64,000 bases of DNA from JANXQG01 sp963780045 (GCA_963780045.1 CAVZZZ010000001.1:4278001-4342000), one strand, 5' to 3'. Positions 37,055 to 47,671 are shown, counted from the first letter of the stretch. Made by a program: numbers and translations. The notes: generated from the sequence alone by a model not told the origin.

Positions 37055-40000
37055 ATGTGTTTCTGTGAGAAGCTTTCGCACTCTCGCCGACTGCGGCCGG
37101 CGCTGTTGATGGTTCTTACAATGGCCTGCGCCGCGCGGCGACGGCAACCGATTATGGGGCTGCGAGCAGCGGCACGTGGGGCAGCGCGTCGACGTGGACC
37201 CCGTCGTCGGGCTTCCCCGGCAGTGGCGACAATGCCTTAATCGGCAGCACCTATCCCGCAGGTGCAGCGGCCGCGGCCACCGTTACCCTCGGCGGCAGCC
37301 AGTCGGTCAATAACCTTTATATCGGCTATGGCAGCCTAACCTGCGGCGGCACGCTGAATCTGGCCGGCAACCACTTGACCGTCAACTCGTATCTCTACTT
37401 CGGCCAAAATGGCGGGACCGGGACCATCGTTGAGAATGGCGGCTACTTTACCACCCCAAACCTCTATCTTTACTCGGGGAACTCCCTTGTCCTTGGCGCT
37501 AGCGACACCGTCACTTCCTCTCTGAACCTTTACAATGGCGCGCAGGCGACGACGACCGCGGCGGGCAACGTGAGCAGCGGCGTGACGCTTTCCGGCAGCA
37601 GCACGCTGACGCTCGGGGCGTCCATGACGCTCAGCAACGCTCTCAGCGTGCCGCCAGGTTGCACGCTCAACATGGCGGGCTATGGACTCTCCGCGCCGAA
37701 CGTCGATTTTGGATCGGCGTCTGGGCCGGCCAACGTGCTCAATCGCGGCCCGATTACCACCGCCAACCTCAATGTCTATGCCGCGGGCGAGACGTTCAAC
37801 CTCAACTCCTCGGACAGCGTCTTGAATTTCAATTTGTACGGCGGCACGAGTACGCTCGACAGCCCGGTCTCCACGCTGACGCTTTCCAACGGTGCGCAGG
37901 CGACGACGACCGCGACGGGCAACGTGAGCAGCAGCGTGAACCTTTACACCGGCAGCGCGCTGACGCTGGGGGCCTCCATGACGCTCAACAGCTACCTCGA
38001 CGTGGAGCAGGGCTCGACGCTGAACATGGCGGGCTATCCGCTCTCCGCGCCTTCGGTCTACCTTGGATGGGGATATAACCAGCCGGTCAGCCTGCTCAAC
38101 CGCAGTCCGATCAGCACCGCCAATCTCGATGTCTACGCACCCGGTCAGACCTTCAATCTCAACCCCTCGGACAACGTGACCAATTTCAGTCTCAGCGGCG
38201 GCACGTGTACGCTCAACAGCCCAGTGTCCACGCTGAACCTTTACAATGGTGCGCAGGCGACAACGACCTTGGCGGGCAACGTGAGCTCCTCCGTGGGCCT
38301 TTCCGGCAGCAGCGCGCTGACGCTGGGGGCCTCCATGACGCTCAGCAGCGCGCTCACCGTGCCGCAATATTCGACACTGGACATGGCGGGCTATGGACTC
38401 TCCGCGCCGAACGTCACTTTTGGATCGGCGGCCAACGTGCTCAATCGCGGCCCGATTACCACCGCCAACCTCAATGTCTATGCCGCGGGCGAGACGTTCA
38501 ACCTCAACCCCTCGGACAGCGTCTTGAATTTCAATTTGTACGGCGGCACGAGCACGCTCAACAGCCCGGTCTCCACGCTGACGCTTTCCAACGGTGCGCA
38601 GGCGACGACGACCGCGACGGGCAACGTGAGCAGCAGCGTGAACCTTTACACCAGCAGCACGCTGACGCTGGGGGCCTCCATAACGCTCAACAGCTACCTC
38701 GACGTGGAGCAGGGCTCGACGCTGAACATGGCGGGCTATCCGCTCTCCGCCCCTTCGGTCTACCTTGGATGGGGATATAACCAGCCGGTCAGCGTGCTCA
38801 ACCGCGGTCCGATCAGCACCGCCAATCTCGATGTCTACGCGCCCGGTCAGACCTTCAATCTCAACCCCTCGGACAACGTGACCAATTTCAGTCTCAGCGG
38901 CGGCACGTGTACGCTCAACAGCCCAGTGTCCACGCTGAACCTTTACAATGGTGCGCAGGCGACAACGACCTTGGCGGGCAACGTGAGCTCCTCCGTGGGC
39001 CTTTCCGGCAGCAGCGCTGACGCTGGGGGCCTCCATGACGCTCAGCAGCGCGCTCACCGTGCCGCAATATTCGACACTGGACATGGCGGGCTATGGACTC
39101 TCCGCGCCGAACGTCACTTTTGGATCGGGGTCTGGGCCGGCCAACGTGCTCAACCGCGGCCCGATTACCACCGCCAACCTCAATGTCTATGCCGCGGGCG
39201 AGACGTTCAACCTCAACCCCTCGGACAGCGTCACGAATTTCAATTTGTACGGCGGCACGAGCACGCTCAACAGCCCGGTGTCCACGCTGAACCTTTACAA
39301 TGGCGCAGGCGACAACGACCTTGGCGGGCAACGTGAGCAGCAGCGTGAACCTTTACACCAGCAGCACGCTGACGCTGGGGGCCTCCATAACGCTCAACAG
39401 CTACCTCGACGTGGAGCAGGGCTCGACGCTGAACATGGCGGGCTATCCGCTCTCCGCCCCTTCGGTCTACCTTGGATGGGGATATAACCAGCCGGTCAGC
39501 CTGCTCAACGGCGGTCCCATTACCGCCGGCAATCTGGACGTCTACGCGTCCGGCCAGTCCTTCAATCTCAACCCCTCGGACAACGTGACGAATTTCTATC
39601 TCAGCGGCGGCACGTGTACGCTCAACAGCCCGGTCTCCACGCTGACCATTTACAACAGCGCGCAGGCGACGACCACCGCGGCGGGCAACGTGAGCAGCAG
39701 CGTGACGCTTTCCGGCAGCAGCACGTTGACGCTGGGTGCCTCCATGACGCTCAGCAGCGCGCTCAACGTGCCGCAATATTCGACACTGGACATGGCGGGC
39801 TATGGACTCTCCGCGCCGAACGTCACTTTTGGATCGGGGTCTGGGCCGGCCAACGTGCTCAACCGCGGCCCGATTACCACCGCCAACCTCAATGTCTATG
39901 CCGCGGGCGAGACGTTCAACCTCAACCCCTCGGACAGCGTCACGAATTTCAATTTGTACGGCGGCACGAGCACGCTCAACAGCCCGGTCTCCACGCTGAC

Positions 40001-41273
40001 GCTTTCCAACGGTGCGCAGGCGACGACGACCGCGACGGGCAACGTGAGCAGCAGCGTGAACCTTTACACCAGCAGCACGCTGACGCTGGGGGCCTCCATG
40101 ACGCTCAACAGCTACCTCGACGTGGAGCAGGGCTCGACGCTGAACATGGCGGGCTATCCGCTCTCCGCGCCTTCGGTCTACCTTGGATGGGGATATAACC
40201 AGCCGGTCAGCCTGCTCAACGGCGGTCCCATTTCCACAAACAATCTCGATGTCGGAGGCGCAAGCACGGTGACCTTGCCGGGCCTCAACGGCGTAGTCAA
40301 CAACCAGATCGCCCTGTCCGGCTCGACCCTTGCGCTGCAGCAAGCCAACGGCCAGTTGACCGGCCTGACCTTGCACGGCGCGTCCGCCAGCGATCTTACC
40401 CTGAGCGGTTCGAGCGTCCTGCAATTGACGGCCGGTTCCAACAGCGGACCGAACTGGCTCTTCCGCTGGCAAGACCCCAGCGGCGGCAATTGGCAAAGCA
40501 CGCTGGCGGGTCTGATCAGCGGCGGCAGCATCACGATCACCTCGTCGGCGGGCTACTCGCTTTTCGATGAAGAGGGCTATACCTACATTGCGGCGCCCAG
40601 CACCCTCGTCTGGAACGGCTCGGGCGGCAATACTTCGTGGAGCAACTCCGCCAACTGGAGCGGCGCGACTCCGGCGGCGGGCCAGTGGCTCCGCTTCGGG
40701 GCCCTGGCTGCCGGCGGCCATGCCACCAACAACAACGACATCGCGGGCAATCCGCTCTTCTACGGAATTTTCTTCGACAGCTTGGCCCCTTCCTACGACC
40801 TGCAGGGCAACGCCATCGAACTGTCGGGTGACGTGCTCAACCAGAGCGGCACCAACCAAACCATCGGCCTGAACATCCAACTCGTGCCGGGCGACGGGGC
40901 GTTCAACACAAACGCCATCACGTTCGACACGGGGGCCATGAAGATCACAGACTCCGGATCGATCAGCGGCGCCGGCATGGAGCTTACGAAGACCGGCAGC
41001 GGCACGCTGGTTCTGAGCGGCACCAACACCTATGGCGGCGGCACCGATGTGACCGCCGGCAAGGTCATCGTGACTTCCAGCTACGGCCTGCTGGACGGGT
41101 CGAACCTCATCGTCGGCGCCAAAGTATTGCTTTTCGGCACAGTTGTTTCGTCTCAGGCCGCGCCCGCGGACTCGTCGGCCGTCGCCGCCGTGCCCGAGCC
41201 CGGGACGCTGACGCTGCTGGCGGCTGGCGCCGCGATTGCGGGCTCGGCTGCTTGGCGGCGGAGAAGGAATTGA
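37055..41273 (+). CDS. PEP-CTERM surface protein 3 with 237-aa repeats, three frameshifts
   Basis: The signal peptide (RLRPALLMVLTMACA) is in one frame and the mature protein, from ATATDYGAASSGTWGS, in another; the switch is at 37131-37140. The mature part holds about 3.3 copies of a 237-residue repeat with alternating halves (MAGYGLSAPNV..., ANVLNRGPITTANLNVYAAG; MAGYPLSAPSVYLGWGYNQP, ANLDVYAPGQTFNLNPSD). Two more breaks at 39014-39017 and 39303-39306 each lack one GC relative to sister repeats. Repairing all gives 1408 codons. The C-terminus has TNTYGGGTDVTAGKVIV and VPEPGTLTLLAAGAAIAGSA, then RRRRN, a PEP-CTERM exosortase signal. It is a predicted long beta-helical surface protein. Start from GGAGGTGG six bases upstream. 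Confidence 0.85.
37500..40240 (+). repeat. 711-bp tandem repeats in PEP-CTERM 3
   Basis: The anchor CCCGATTACCACCGCC occurs at 37749, 38451, 39160 and 39869. The intervals are 702 (one unit lacks 9 bp, GSGSGPANV versus GSAANV), 709 and 709 instead of 711. The two 2-bp shortfalls are the frameshifts. Confidence 0.9.
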
Positions 41274-41892
41274 CGCGATCGACTCACCTGGCGACAGCCG
41301 GACTTTTTCTTGGGGCGGCTGGTTGATTGTCTCATCAACCTATCCGTATTTCGAGACGTGTCAGAATACCAATTCTCGGAGCGACAGCAGCCCAGCTAAC
41401 CTGCGGCGGTCACCCCCACCGACGCGTCGAAACGGCACAGCCGCGGGCAAATCGGAACTCAAGCGGTAAACGCCCCCGACGACCTTGCGTCGCCGGAGCG
41501 AAAGATTGACGGCTACTACGGCGCATGCGCGGATTACAAGACCCCTGCCAGCTCGCCTGGCGGGTGAATCAGGTTGTACGCTGACAAGACGTGAAAGCCG
41601 GCAATCTGCTTCACCCCTGCGACCCGCAGGCGGGTGCCCCGGCTCAGGGGGCCGGGCTACTTTCGCCGGCCCGTCCCAGTAGCCGTCAATCTTGTCCACC
41701 CGCGTAACAAGCACGCGGGCGGTCCGATGCCGGTCGCGTGGTGCTTGCTGGCGTCTATTCCCACGTTTTTGCCCGAAGCTAGCCGCAAATGTTTGACTTG
41801 CCCAGATTTCGCTGCGATAATTCGCTTCGTCGCAATGTACATTATGTCTGAGAGTCCCCTGGACCAGCCGGTCCACTTTTCAAGGGAGAAAA
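41274..41892. other. Intergenic region upstream of the Ntn hydrolase gene
   Basis: No gene is supported here. It contains a GGCGGGTGAATCAGGTTGTA segment (41559-41580) reminiscent of the TIR-element ends, and a near-consensus promoter at 41793-41821. Confidence 0.45.
41793..41821 (+). promoter_or_regulatory. Near-consensus sigma-70 promoter
   Basis: TTGACT (41793-41798) and GATAAT (41816-41821) are separated by exactly 17 bases, about 70 bases upstream of the ATG at 41894. Confidence 0.65.
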
Positions 41893-41893
41893 C

Positions 41894-43124
41894 CATGTAT
41901 AGCGAACACTTCGGTAAAGGCCGTGTGCGCTCAACTCGCATCATCGCTCTAGCCGCCTTCCTCGCCTTGGGAGCCTGCTCGGTTCCGGCACGCGCGGCGG
42001 AGCCGCGAAGTTCGGCCGGCACCGCGGCTGCGCTTCCCAAGGCCGCGCCCGCTGCCGCGGGTGAGGCGTCGTTCCTGGGCGAGGACTTTGTTCGTACGCT
42101 AGACTCGCTCCGCCGCGTGCCAAAAACCAACGCCTTTGTGATGGACTATTACGCCGATTACCATATCGGCAAGATCCGCGACCGGGGCGTGGATGTCAAC
42201 AACCTTGAAGAGAGCTACATTACGACCCTCTTTCCCGAGCCGCTCGCCTCGGCCTTCAGCGGCATGAAGCGAGTCTACGTGCCGAACGAGATCAAGATCC
42301 TGGAAGAAAGCAACAACGAGAAGAACGGCCATTGTTCCACCGTCGTCCTCCGCTCAACGGACGGGAATGTTTTCTTTGGACGGAATCTCGATTTCCACAA
42401 CGATGCGTGCCTGATCCTCCGCGTACACGACCGAAAAGGCGTGGCGTCGATTTCCGTGATTGATCTGGCCTATTTGAATTTAAATCGGGCGGATTTGGAC
42501 AAAACGAGTCTCCTCGAGCGCGCACCCTTGCTGTTCGCCCCGTACTACGTGATGGACGGCGTGAATCGCTATGGAGTAGCGGTCTCCAACATGTCCGTGG
42601 ATACGGCTAAGGCTCCTCTGGACGCGAAACGCCCGCACATTGTCCAGTCGACGTTGGAGCGGTTGATTCTCGATTACGCCCGCGATGCCGACGCAGCCGT
42701 CGAGTTGGTGCGGGCCTTCAATGTGCATTTCGTCGTCGCGCGGGAGCACCTTATGGTGGCCGACGCATCGGGCCGATCGCGGATTATCGAGTTTATCGAC
42801 GGGAGCCTGCGCGTCACTCCCGGCGAAGGGCCCTGGCAAATCTGCACCAACGACATCGTATGGAAAAAAACTGAGGCTGAACGGGCCAGCTCCTGCCGGC
42901 GCTATCGGGCAGGATCGGACGAGGCGAGGAAACTCGGCGGAAATGTCGACTACGCGGCCGCCCGGCGCGTCGCCAGGACGATGTCGGTTGCCAACTTTAC
43001 GATGTGGACGAGCGTTTACAATCTGAAGACCGGCGAGGCCCACATCCTTTACAAGTCGAATCCCGACGTGGAATACAGTGACAAGGTGCCGCCGGCAAAC
43101 GGTGCGAAGTCGAAGCGGCCGTGA
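41894..43124 (+). CDS. Secreted Ntn-hydrolase-like protein (AAT / linear amide hydrolase family)
   Basis: The 409-aa product begins with a basic n-region and a hydrophobic signal (RIIALAAFLALGACSVPARA); the Cys in GACS could alternatively be a lipobox. The mature domain has GHCSTVVLRSTDGNVFFGRN LDF, where the Cys after GH would become the N-terminal nucleophile. GVNRYGVAVSNMSVD and AREHLMVADASGRSRIIEF are typical of acyl-CoA:6-aminopenicillanate acyltransferase and choloylglycine-type hydrolases. The substrate is not predictable. It has its own near-consensus promoter and a GGGAG ribosome binding site. The frame is intact. Confidence 0.8.
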
Positions 43125-43149
43125 GAGTGCGGTTGGGAACCGCGATATA

Positions 43150-43309
43150 GTACGGACAGTTTTCTGCTTGCGGCGAGGAACTCGCAGGCAACCTGCCAAA
43201 GCAAAAGTCCCTCGTCGAGATCTCTCACCAGGGCGACCGCAATCGCCCGTTTCCTTGGGTCTCGCGGGTCTTTGGCATAGACGAGGACGTTTGTGTCAAC
43301 GGCGTTCAT
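43150..43309 (-). pseudogene. vapC: PIN-domain toxin, C-terminally truncated
   Basis: The frame starts MNAVDTNVLVYAKDPRDPRK and continues to WQVACEFLAASRKLS, the first 50 residues of a VapC PIN domain (first catalytic Asp in V-D-T-N). It then runs into sequence that reads as non-family and overlaps the 3' end of the Ntn hydrolase gene. The remaining acidic residues of the PIN active site are missing. The antitoxin gene overlaps its start by 14 bases. Confidence 0.75.
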
Positions 43310-43538
43310 GAAGTTGCTCGCGCGTGAATCTGGGCGCGTCGGCCGACAGGGAAGTCCGCTGCATTTGCTCCGCGAGCTCGCGCCGAATCCGCGCGCGCTC
43401 CTGGGGGTCCCTCACCTTCGCCGGGACAATCGCCGGCCCCTGCACAACCACCTTGGCTTCCGTATGTTCCGGCAGATTGCAGGGAACTGTCGGAACGAAA
43501 ACCCCGTTCTGAAAAACTACCGGGACAGTCGTTTCCAT
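43296..43538 (-). CDS. vapB: VapB-type antitoxin (AF2212-like)
   Basis: The 80-aa product starts METTVPVVFQNGVFVPTVPC, with the F-x-N-G-V-F-x-P motif of AF2212-like/DUF104 antitoxins. VDLPEG-type residues (CNLPEHTEAKVVV) follow, and a basic C-terminal helix RARIRRELAEQMQR that would wrap the toxin. Its PIN partner directly downstream is truncated, so this is an orphaned antitoxin. A role in protecting against a related VapC elsewhere is possible but unproven. Confidence 0.75.
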   Translation of the reverse strand: METTVPVVFQNGVFVPTVPCNLPEHTEAKVVVQGPAIVPAKVRDPQERARIRRELAEQMQRTSLSADAPRFTREQLHERR

Positions 43539-43732
43539 GTTCGGTCCTGGCTTTCTGATAGGAAGCTTGAGGAGATTCTATTTCTCCTCACCGGCGTGAT
43601 TCTACCGTAGGACGTGTGGGCATTCAAGTAGCCAAGCCGGAGCGCCACCGGCACTTGACAGGCGCCTTCCCGCCGTTTTAGATTAGCTGAAGGAAAAGCC
43701 GACACCCTTCGCTGAAAAACTCAAGGCCCATC

Positions 43733-44680
43733 ATGAAACAGACCCGCCGCCAGTTCGTCCGCACGTTGTTCATGGCCACGCAGGCCGCCGCCTTGGGGCC
43801 GGCGGTGGAAATGTTCGCCGCCGAGCCGAAAGCCGACGGGCTGAATTTCTTGCTGCTGGGCGATTGGGGCCGCAAGGGCGAGCCGGACCAGGCGGCCGTC
43901 GCCCGGCAGATGGGCCTCTGCGGCGAAAAGCTGCAACCGAAATTCGTCGTCGCCGTGGGTGATAATTTCTACGAGGACGGCGTCAAATCGGTCAAGGACC
44001 CGCAGTGGCAAGAGTCGTTCGAAAAGGTTTATACCGCGCAGTCGCTACAGGCGCCGTGGTGGGCCATTCTCGGCAACCACGATTACCACGGCAACTGCGA
44101 CGCGCAGATCGACTATTCCAAGGGAAGCAAGCGCTGGAACATGCCCGCCCGCTATTACCATTGCAGCGAAACGATCGACAAAGAGAATGCCGTCGATTTC
44201 TTCTACATTGATACGACGCCGATGGCCGGTTTCGATCTTGGGGAGCTGGCGCGCCGCGTCGACCTGAAGTCGCAAGACGTGCCTAAGCAGATGGATTGGC
44301 TTGAGTCGCAACTCAAGGCGTCGACCGCGCCGTGGAAGATCGTCGTCGGCCACCATCCCGTCTATTCCGGCGGCGTACATGGCGACACGCCTTATATTGT
44401 GAAACACGTCCTGCCGCTTTTGGAGAAATACGGCGTGCAGGTCTATTTCAACGGCCACGACCACGACTTGCAGCATCTTCAAGCCGGCAAGGTGAATCTC
44501 TTTTGCACGGGCGGCGGTTCCCGCCCGCGGGCGGCGGTCAAGACGACCGCGCATTCGAAATTCGGCCGCGGCTGCTCCGGCTTCATCGCCGCGTCGCTGG
44601 CGGCCGACTCGCTGGACGTGCGAATGATCGACGACGCCGGCAAGCTGCTTTATCGTACTTGCGTGCCGCGCCAAGCGTGA
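43733..44680 (+). CDS. Tat-exported metallophosphoesterase (purple acid phosphatase-like)
   Basis: The 315-aa product has a Tat-type leader (TRRQFVRTLFMATQAAALGP). Metallophosphoesterase motifs follow in order: LLGDWGR (D-x-W-G), AVGDNFYEDGV (G-D-N), AILGNHDYHGN (G-N-H-D), VVGHHPVYSGG (G-H-H) and YFNGHDHDLQHL (G-H-D-H). GDNFY and GNHDYHGN are typical of the tartrate-resistant acid phosphatase (ACP5) subgroup. It probably releases phosphate from phosphomonoesters in the periplasm. Both the order and the spacing are complete; the frame is intact. Confidence 0.93.
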   Translation: MKQTRRQFVRTLFMATQAAALGPAVEMFAAEPKADGLNFLLLGDWGRKGEPDQAAVARQMGLCGEKLQPKFVVAVGDNFYEDGVKSVKDPQWQESFEKVYTAQSLQAPWWAILGNHDYHGNCDAQIDYSKGSKRWNMPARYYHCSETIDKENAVDFFYIDTTPMAGFDLGELARRVDLKSQDVPKQMDWLESQLKASTAPWKIVVGHHPVYSGGVHGDTPYIVKHVLPLLEKYGVQVYFNGHDHDLQHLQAGKVNLFCTGGGSRPRAAVKTTAHSKFGRGCSGFIAASLAADSLDVRMIDDAGKLLYRTCVPRQA

Positions 44681-44702
44681 CCGAACGTGGAATTGGATGA
44701 CG

Positions 44703-44746
44703 CGGGTGGCACGCAATGAGCTTCAGGCGAAGGGACGTGCCACCCG
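44703..44746. terminator. Bidirectional hairpin between convergent genes
   Basis: CGGGTGGCACG (44703-44713) pairs perfectly with CGTGCCACCCG (44736-44746), 22-nt loop, between the phosphoesterase and the minus-strand membrane protein. Confidence 0.5.
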
Positions 44747-44773
44747 ATTGCTCAACTTATTTTGTCGTGATGA

Positions 44774-45112
44774 CTAGTGGCCGTGGTGATCCGGCCTATC
44801 GGACGGTTTTGGCGGATGCCCGTTCGCTTTGGGCGGTTCCGGGGGACGCTCTTTCAGTGCGGGCATCGCCTGGTCGGGCGGCTTTAGGAGATAACCATGT
44901 GGCTTGGAGGGCTCGGCGGGACGCTCTTTCAAGGCGGGCATAACCTGTTTCTCCAACTTCCGCTGCCGCCGCAGCTCCTTGGCCCGTTTTCGTTCGCGAG
45001 CGAATTCGCGCCCTTCGCGATACCAGGTGTAAAAATCGCGGACGCTGATTACGGCCATGATAATCAAGAACAGGGCGAAAACGAGGATAAGGACGAAAAC
45101 CCAAGGCGACAT
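44774..45112 (-). CDS. Small membrane protein with basic/proline-rich tail
   Basis: The 112-aa product has an N-terminal transmembrane helix (MSPWVFVLILVFALFLIIMA). A highly basic segment follows (EGREFARERKRAKELRRQRK), then a duplicated motif MPALKERPAEPSKPHGYLLK / MPALKERPPEPPKANGHPPK. It ends in His/Asp-rich residues. It resembles small planctomycete envelope proteins of unknown role. It overlaps nothing and lies just downstream of rbsK on the same strand (20 bases). Confidence 0.65.
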   Translation of the reverse strand: MSPWVFVLILVFALFLIIMAVISVRDFYTWYREGREFARERKRAKELRRQRKLEKQVMPALKERPAEPSKPHGYLLKPPDQAMPALKERPPEPPKANGHPPKPSDRPDHHGH

Positions 45113-45131
45113 CTAAAGGTTCCTTCAGGCG

Positions 45132-46066
45132 CTATGCGTTGAACAGTTCCGCCAGCTCCCCGCGCGGGAAACGATGATTGCGTGCCGGGCCTCAGCACGG
45201 AGCGGGTGGCAACCGCGCCGGCCTTGCGCGGCATCGGTCAACGGCAGACCGCCGGCGAGGAAATAGCCTAGGCTGCCCATGAACGCGTCGCCCGCGCCGG
45301 TGGAATCGACGGCGCGGACCTTTTCCGCGGGAATGTGAATGGTGGCGTCGCATGTCACCACCATGCTGCCGCGCTCGCCGAGGGTGAGGATCACCGCGCC
45401 GGCCCCCCGCCGAAGCAGCTCGCGCGCCGCTGCTTCGCATTGGTCAAGCGTTGCCACGGCCATGCCCGTGAGCATCTCGGCTTCGCTTTCGTTGGGACAA
45501 AGAATATCCGAAAGACCGTAAATCTCCTCCGGCAGCTCGGGCCGGGCCGGGGCCGGGTTGAAGATTGTGCGAACACTGGCTTGCCGCGCCAGTCGCAGGG
45601 CAGCCAGGCTGATTTCCACGGGCAATTCCAGTTGGCAAAGCAGAACGTCCGAGGCGGCGATTTCCGCCCCGGCCGCTTCGACCTCCGCCGCCGTCAGAAG
45701 ATCGTTCGCGCCGGTGACGATGACGATGGAATTGCGTCCCTGTGGATCGACCGCGATGGGCGCCACGCCGGAAGACGCCTGGTCCGTCGAATGGACGTGC
45801 CGCGTGTCGACCCCCAGATCGCGGAAGTTTCGCAGCGTATTCTCGCCGAAGACGTCGCAGCCGAGCTTGGAGATCATGGTCACGCGGGCGCCCAGCTTGG
45901 CGGCCATGACGGCCTGGTTGGCGCCCTTGCCGCCAAAACCCATGTGGAAACGCGTGCCGTGCAGCGTTTCGCCGATGGCCGGCATTCGCGGTACGTAGCT
46001 GATCAGATCAATATTGCACGCGCCGACGACGGCAACCGCAGGGGGGCGAGAAGGCGATGTGGACAT
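45132..46066 (-). CDS. rbsK: Ribokinase, two frameshifts near 3' end
   Basis: This PfkB-family kinase phosphorylates ribose (or deoxyribose) at O5. It opens VAVVGACNIDLISYVPRMPA, then HMGFGGKGANQAVMAAKLGA (ribokinase signature 1), and ends with the catalytic block VDSTGAGDAFMGSLGYFLAG (Asp in G-A-G-D). After LTDAA the frame shifts at 45226-45230. The next frame reads KAGAVATRSVLRPGTQSSFP and shifts again at 45161-45166 to ELAELFNA before TAG. Restoring one GC at each site gives 313 codons of normal ribokinase. It is divergent from the nucleoside-salvage cluster, where its substrate could arise. Confidence 0.88.
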
Positions 46067-46271
46067 GTTGAGCTCGATTGACAAGGGAGATTGGTGGGCC
46101 TGCGCTCGCGACCCGCTGCGCGGGTGCCCGCTCGCTGGTCCCGCCCCAAAAAGGCTACCGGCCAAGGACCTTTATCTTACCGTCCCGCGACCGGGCTTGC
46201 CATGCCGGGCAGGGGGGCTTGACACAACTGGCCGCGGCAACGAGATTTACACTCGGAGGAGCACGAGAACG

Positions 46272-46922
46272 ATGCCTTATATTTCGGCGGCCAATCGGCC
46301 GGCAATCGACGAAAAGGTGGCGGCCCTGGCCGACGAGATCGCGTCGGTCACAATCGCCAAGCAGCATACGGCGGAAATATCCACACACTATCGCCGCGCG
46401 TTCGTGGAAATTGCGGACTTCCTAGCCGCCTCGGAGTGTGGGAAGGCCGGCAAGCCCGTGTCGGCCGCCCAGGAGTTGGCGGCGACGATCATTGAGCTGG
46501 CCCGCCGCGGCGGCGCCAAAGGTGGCTGGGCCGGCGAGTTGAATTACGCGATTACGCGGCTCATCCAGCGAGTGCCGCACACCTTGCAGCTTCGCAAGGC
46601 GTGGGACGATCCACTGCGCTACTGGATCTACGCCCAGACGGTCGGCGCGCTGACCCGCACGGCTTACGACCTGCACAGCCGCATGGCCGACGACTATACC
46701 GGCAACGCCCTGGCGGGAGTGTTCGAGGACGTGAAGGACGAATACAAGCGGCGGGTGAACACGGCTTACGAGGCGGCGCAGATTCTCAAAAGCGGCGACT
46801 GCTACGAATACTCGCCGTTTCAGACGCAGCTCGTCGCGGTCAACGTCGATGGAGTGGCCGGCTTCCAGGAGGTCATGCTGCCGCGGCGCCAGCATCCAAT
46901 CGAGAACACGGCGGGATCGTGA
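46272..46922 (+). CDS. Hypothetical helical protein (DUF6899-like), 216 aa
   Basis: The product begins MPYISAANRPAIDEKVAALA and is mostly helical. GGWAGELNYAITRLIQRVPH and YWIYAQTVGALTRTAYDLHS are the best conserved-looking blocks. The G-x-L-N-Y-x-I-T-x-L segment resembles DUF6899 proteins, which have no assigned function; this match is from memory and weak. GGAGGA lies about 14 bases before the ATG. It is the first gene of the salvage cluster, 25 bases upstream of upp, so a link to nucleotide metabolism is possible by position only. Confidence 0.65.
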   Translation: MPYISAANRPAIDEKVAALADEIASVTIAKQHTAEISTHYRRAFVEIADFLAASECGKAGKPVSAAQELAATIIELARRGGAKGGWAGELNYAITRLIQRVPHTLQLRKAWDDPLRYWIYAQTVGALTRTAYDLHSRMADDYTGNALAGVFEDVKDEYKRRVNTAYEAAQILKSGDCYEYSPFQTQLVAVNVDGVAGFQEVMLPRRQHPIENTAGS

Positions 46923-46947
46923 ACATCAGACAATCGCGAGGTGAAAA

Positions 46948-47640
46948 GTGAGTGCCGTTGCAACGAAACGCGTCCGCTCTCGCAGCGCAGTGCTCGATCC
47001 TGCCGCCGGCGAGGCGAAACTGGTCGAGTTGGCCCATCCCTTGGTGAAACACCATCTCACCCGCTTGCGGAACGTGGAGACGCGGCCGGCGGAATTTCGC
47101 ATGCTCGTCCAGCGCCTGGCCGTGCTGCTGGCCTACGAGGCCACGAGCGACTTGGTTGTAGAGCCGCAAACGGTGCGCACGCCCCTGGCCGAGACTGCCG
47201 GCAGCTCGATTGCCGAGCGGATCGCGCTGATTCCGATTCTGCGGGCCGGGCTGGGCATGGTCGATCCCATTTTGAACCTGATCCCGGAAGCCCAAGTCTG
47301 GCATCTGGGAATCTATCGCGACGAAAAGACGGCGCAGCCGGTGGAGTATTACAGCAAATTGCCCCCCGATCGGCCGGTCGATACGGCGTTGGTCCTGGAC
47401 CCGATGCTTGCGACGGGCGGGTCGGTGCTGGCGGCGGTCGACGCAGTGGAAAGTTGGGGCGCGGCGAAAGTGAAGGTCTTGTCGATCATCGCCTCGCGGC
47501 ACGGCATCGAGCAACTGCGGCGCCGCCATCCGCGCGCCGCAATCTACGTCGCGGCGATCGACGCCGAGCTCAACGACCACAAGTTCATCGTGCCCGGTCT
47601 TGGCGACGCGGGCGACCGCACGTTTAATACGTTGTCCTAA
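46948..47640 (+). CDS. upp: Uracil phosphoribosyltransferase
   Basis: Upp makes UMP from uracil and PRPP. The 230-aa product has LIPILRAGLGMVDPILNLIP, then the PRPP loop ALVLDPMLATGGSVLAAVDA, and the C-terminal uracil-binding YVAAIDAELNDHKFIVPGLG with DAGDRTF. It is slightly longer than the usual 208 aa because of a basic N-terminal extension. The start is a GTG at 46948 after GCGAGG. It precedes nupC and deoA in the same direction. Confidence 0.95.
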   Translation: MSAVATKRVRSRSAVLDPAAGEAKLVELAHPLVKHHLTRLRNVETRPAEFRMLVQRLAVLLAYEATSDLVVEPQTVRTPLAETAGSSIAERIALIPILRAGLGMVDPILNLIPEAQVWHLGIYRDEKTAQPVEYYSKLPPDRPVDTALVLDPMLATGGSVLAAVDAVESWGAAKVKVLSIIASRHGIEQLRRRHPRAAIYVAAIDAELNDHKFIVPGLGDAGDRTFNTLS

Positions 47641-47644
47641 AGGA

Positions 47645-47671
47645 AGGTCTTAGACCAAAGACCTAAGACCT
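47645..47671 (+). promoter_or_regulatory. Small hairpin in the upp-nupC spacer
   Basis: AGGTCTTAG (47645-47653) pairs exactly with CTAAGACCT (47663-47671), and CTAAGACCTAA recurs again at 47678. It lies directly upstream of the nupC ATG and could affect translation of the downstream genes. Confidence 0.4.

Noticed and set aside
39014..39306. Programmed ribosomal frameshifting
   Set aside because: The breaks are not at slippery heptamers; in PEP-CTERM 3 sister repeats show the missing GC directly, so DNA-level loss explains them.
37336..40880. Long minus-strand frames (37336-39084 and 39267-40880)
   Set aside because: Repetitive antisense of the PEP-CTERM 3 repeats; the plus frame has the signal peptide, repeats and sorting motif.
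41361..41876. 171-codon minus-strand frame upstream of the Ntn hydrolase
   Set aside because: Arginine-rich, overlaps the promoter of the plus-strand gene and lacks a ribosome binding site.
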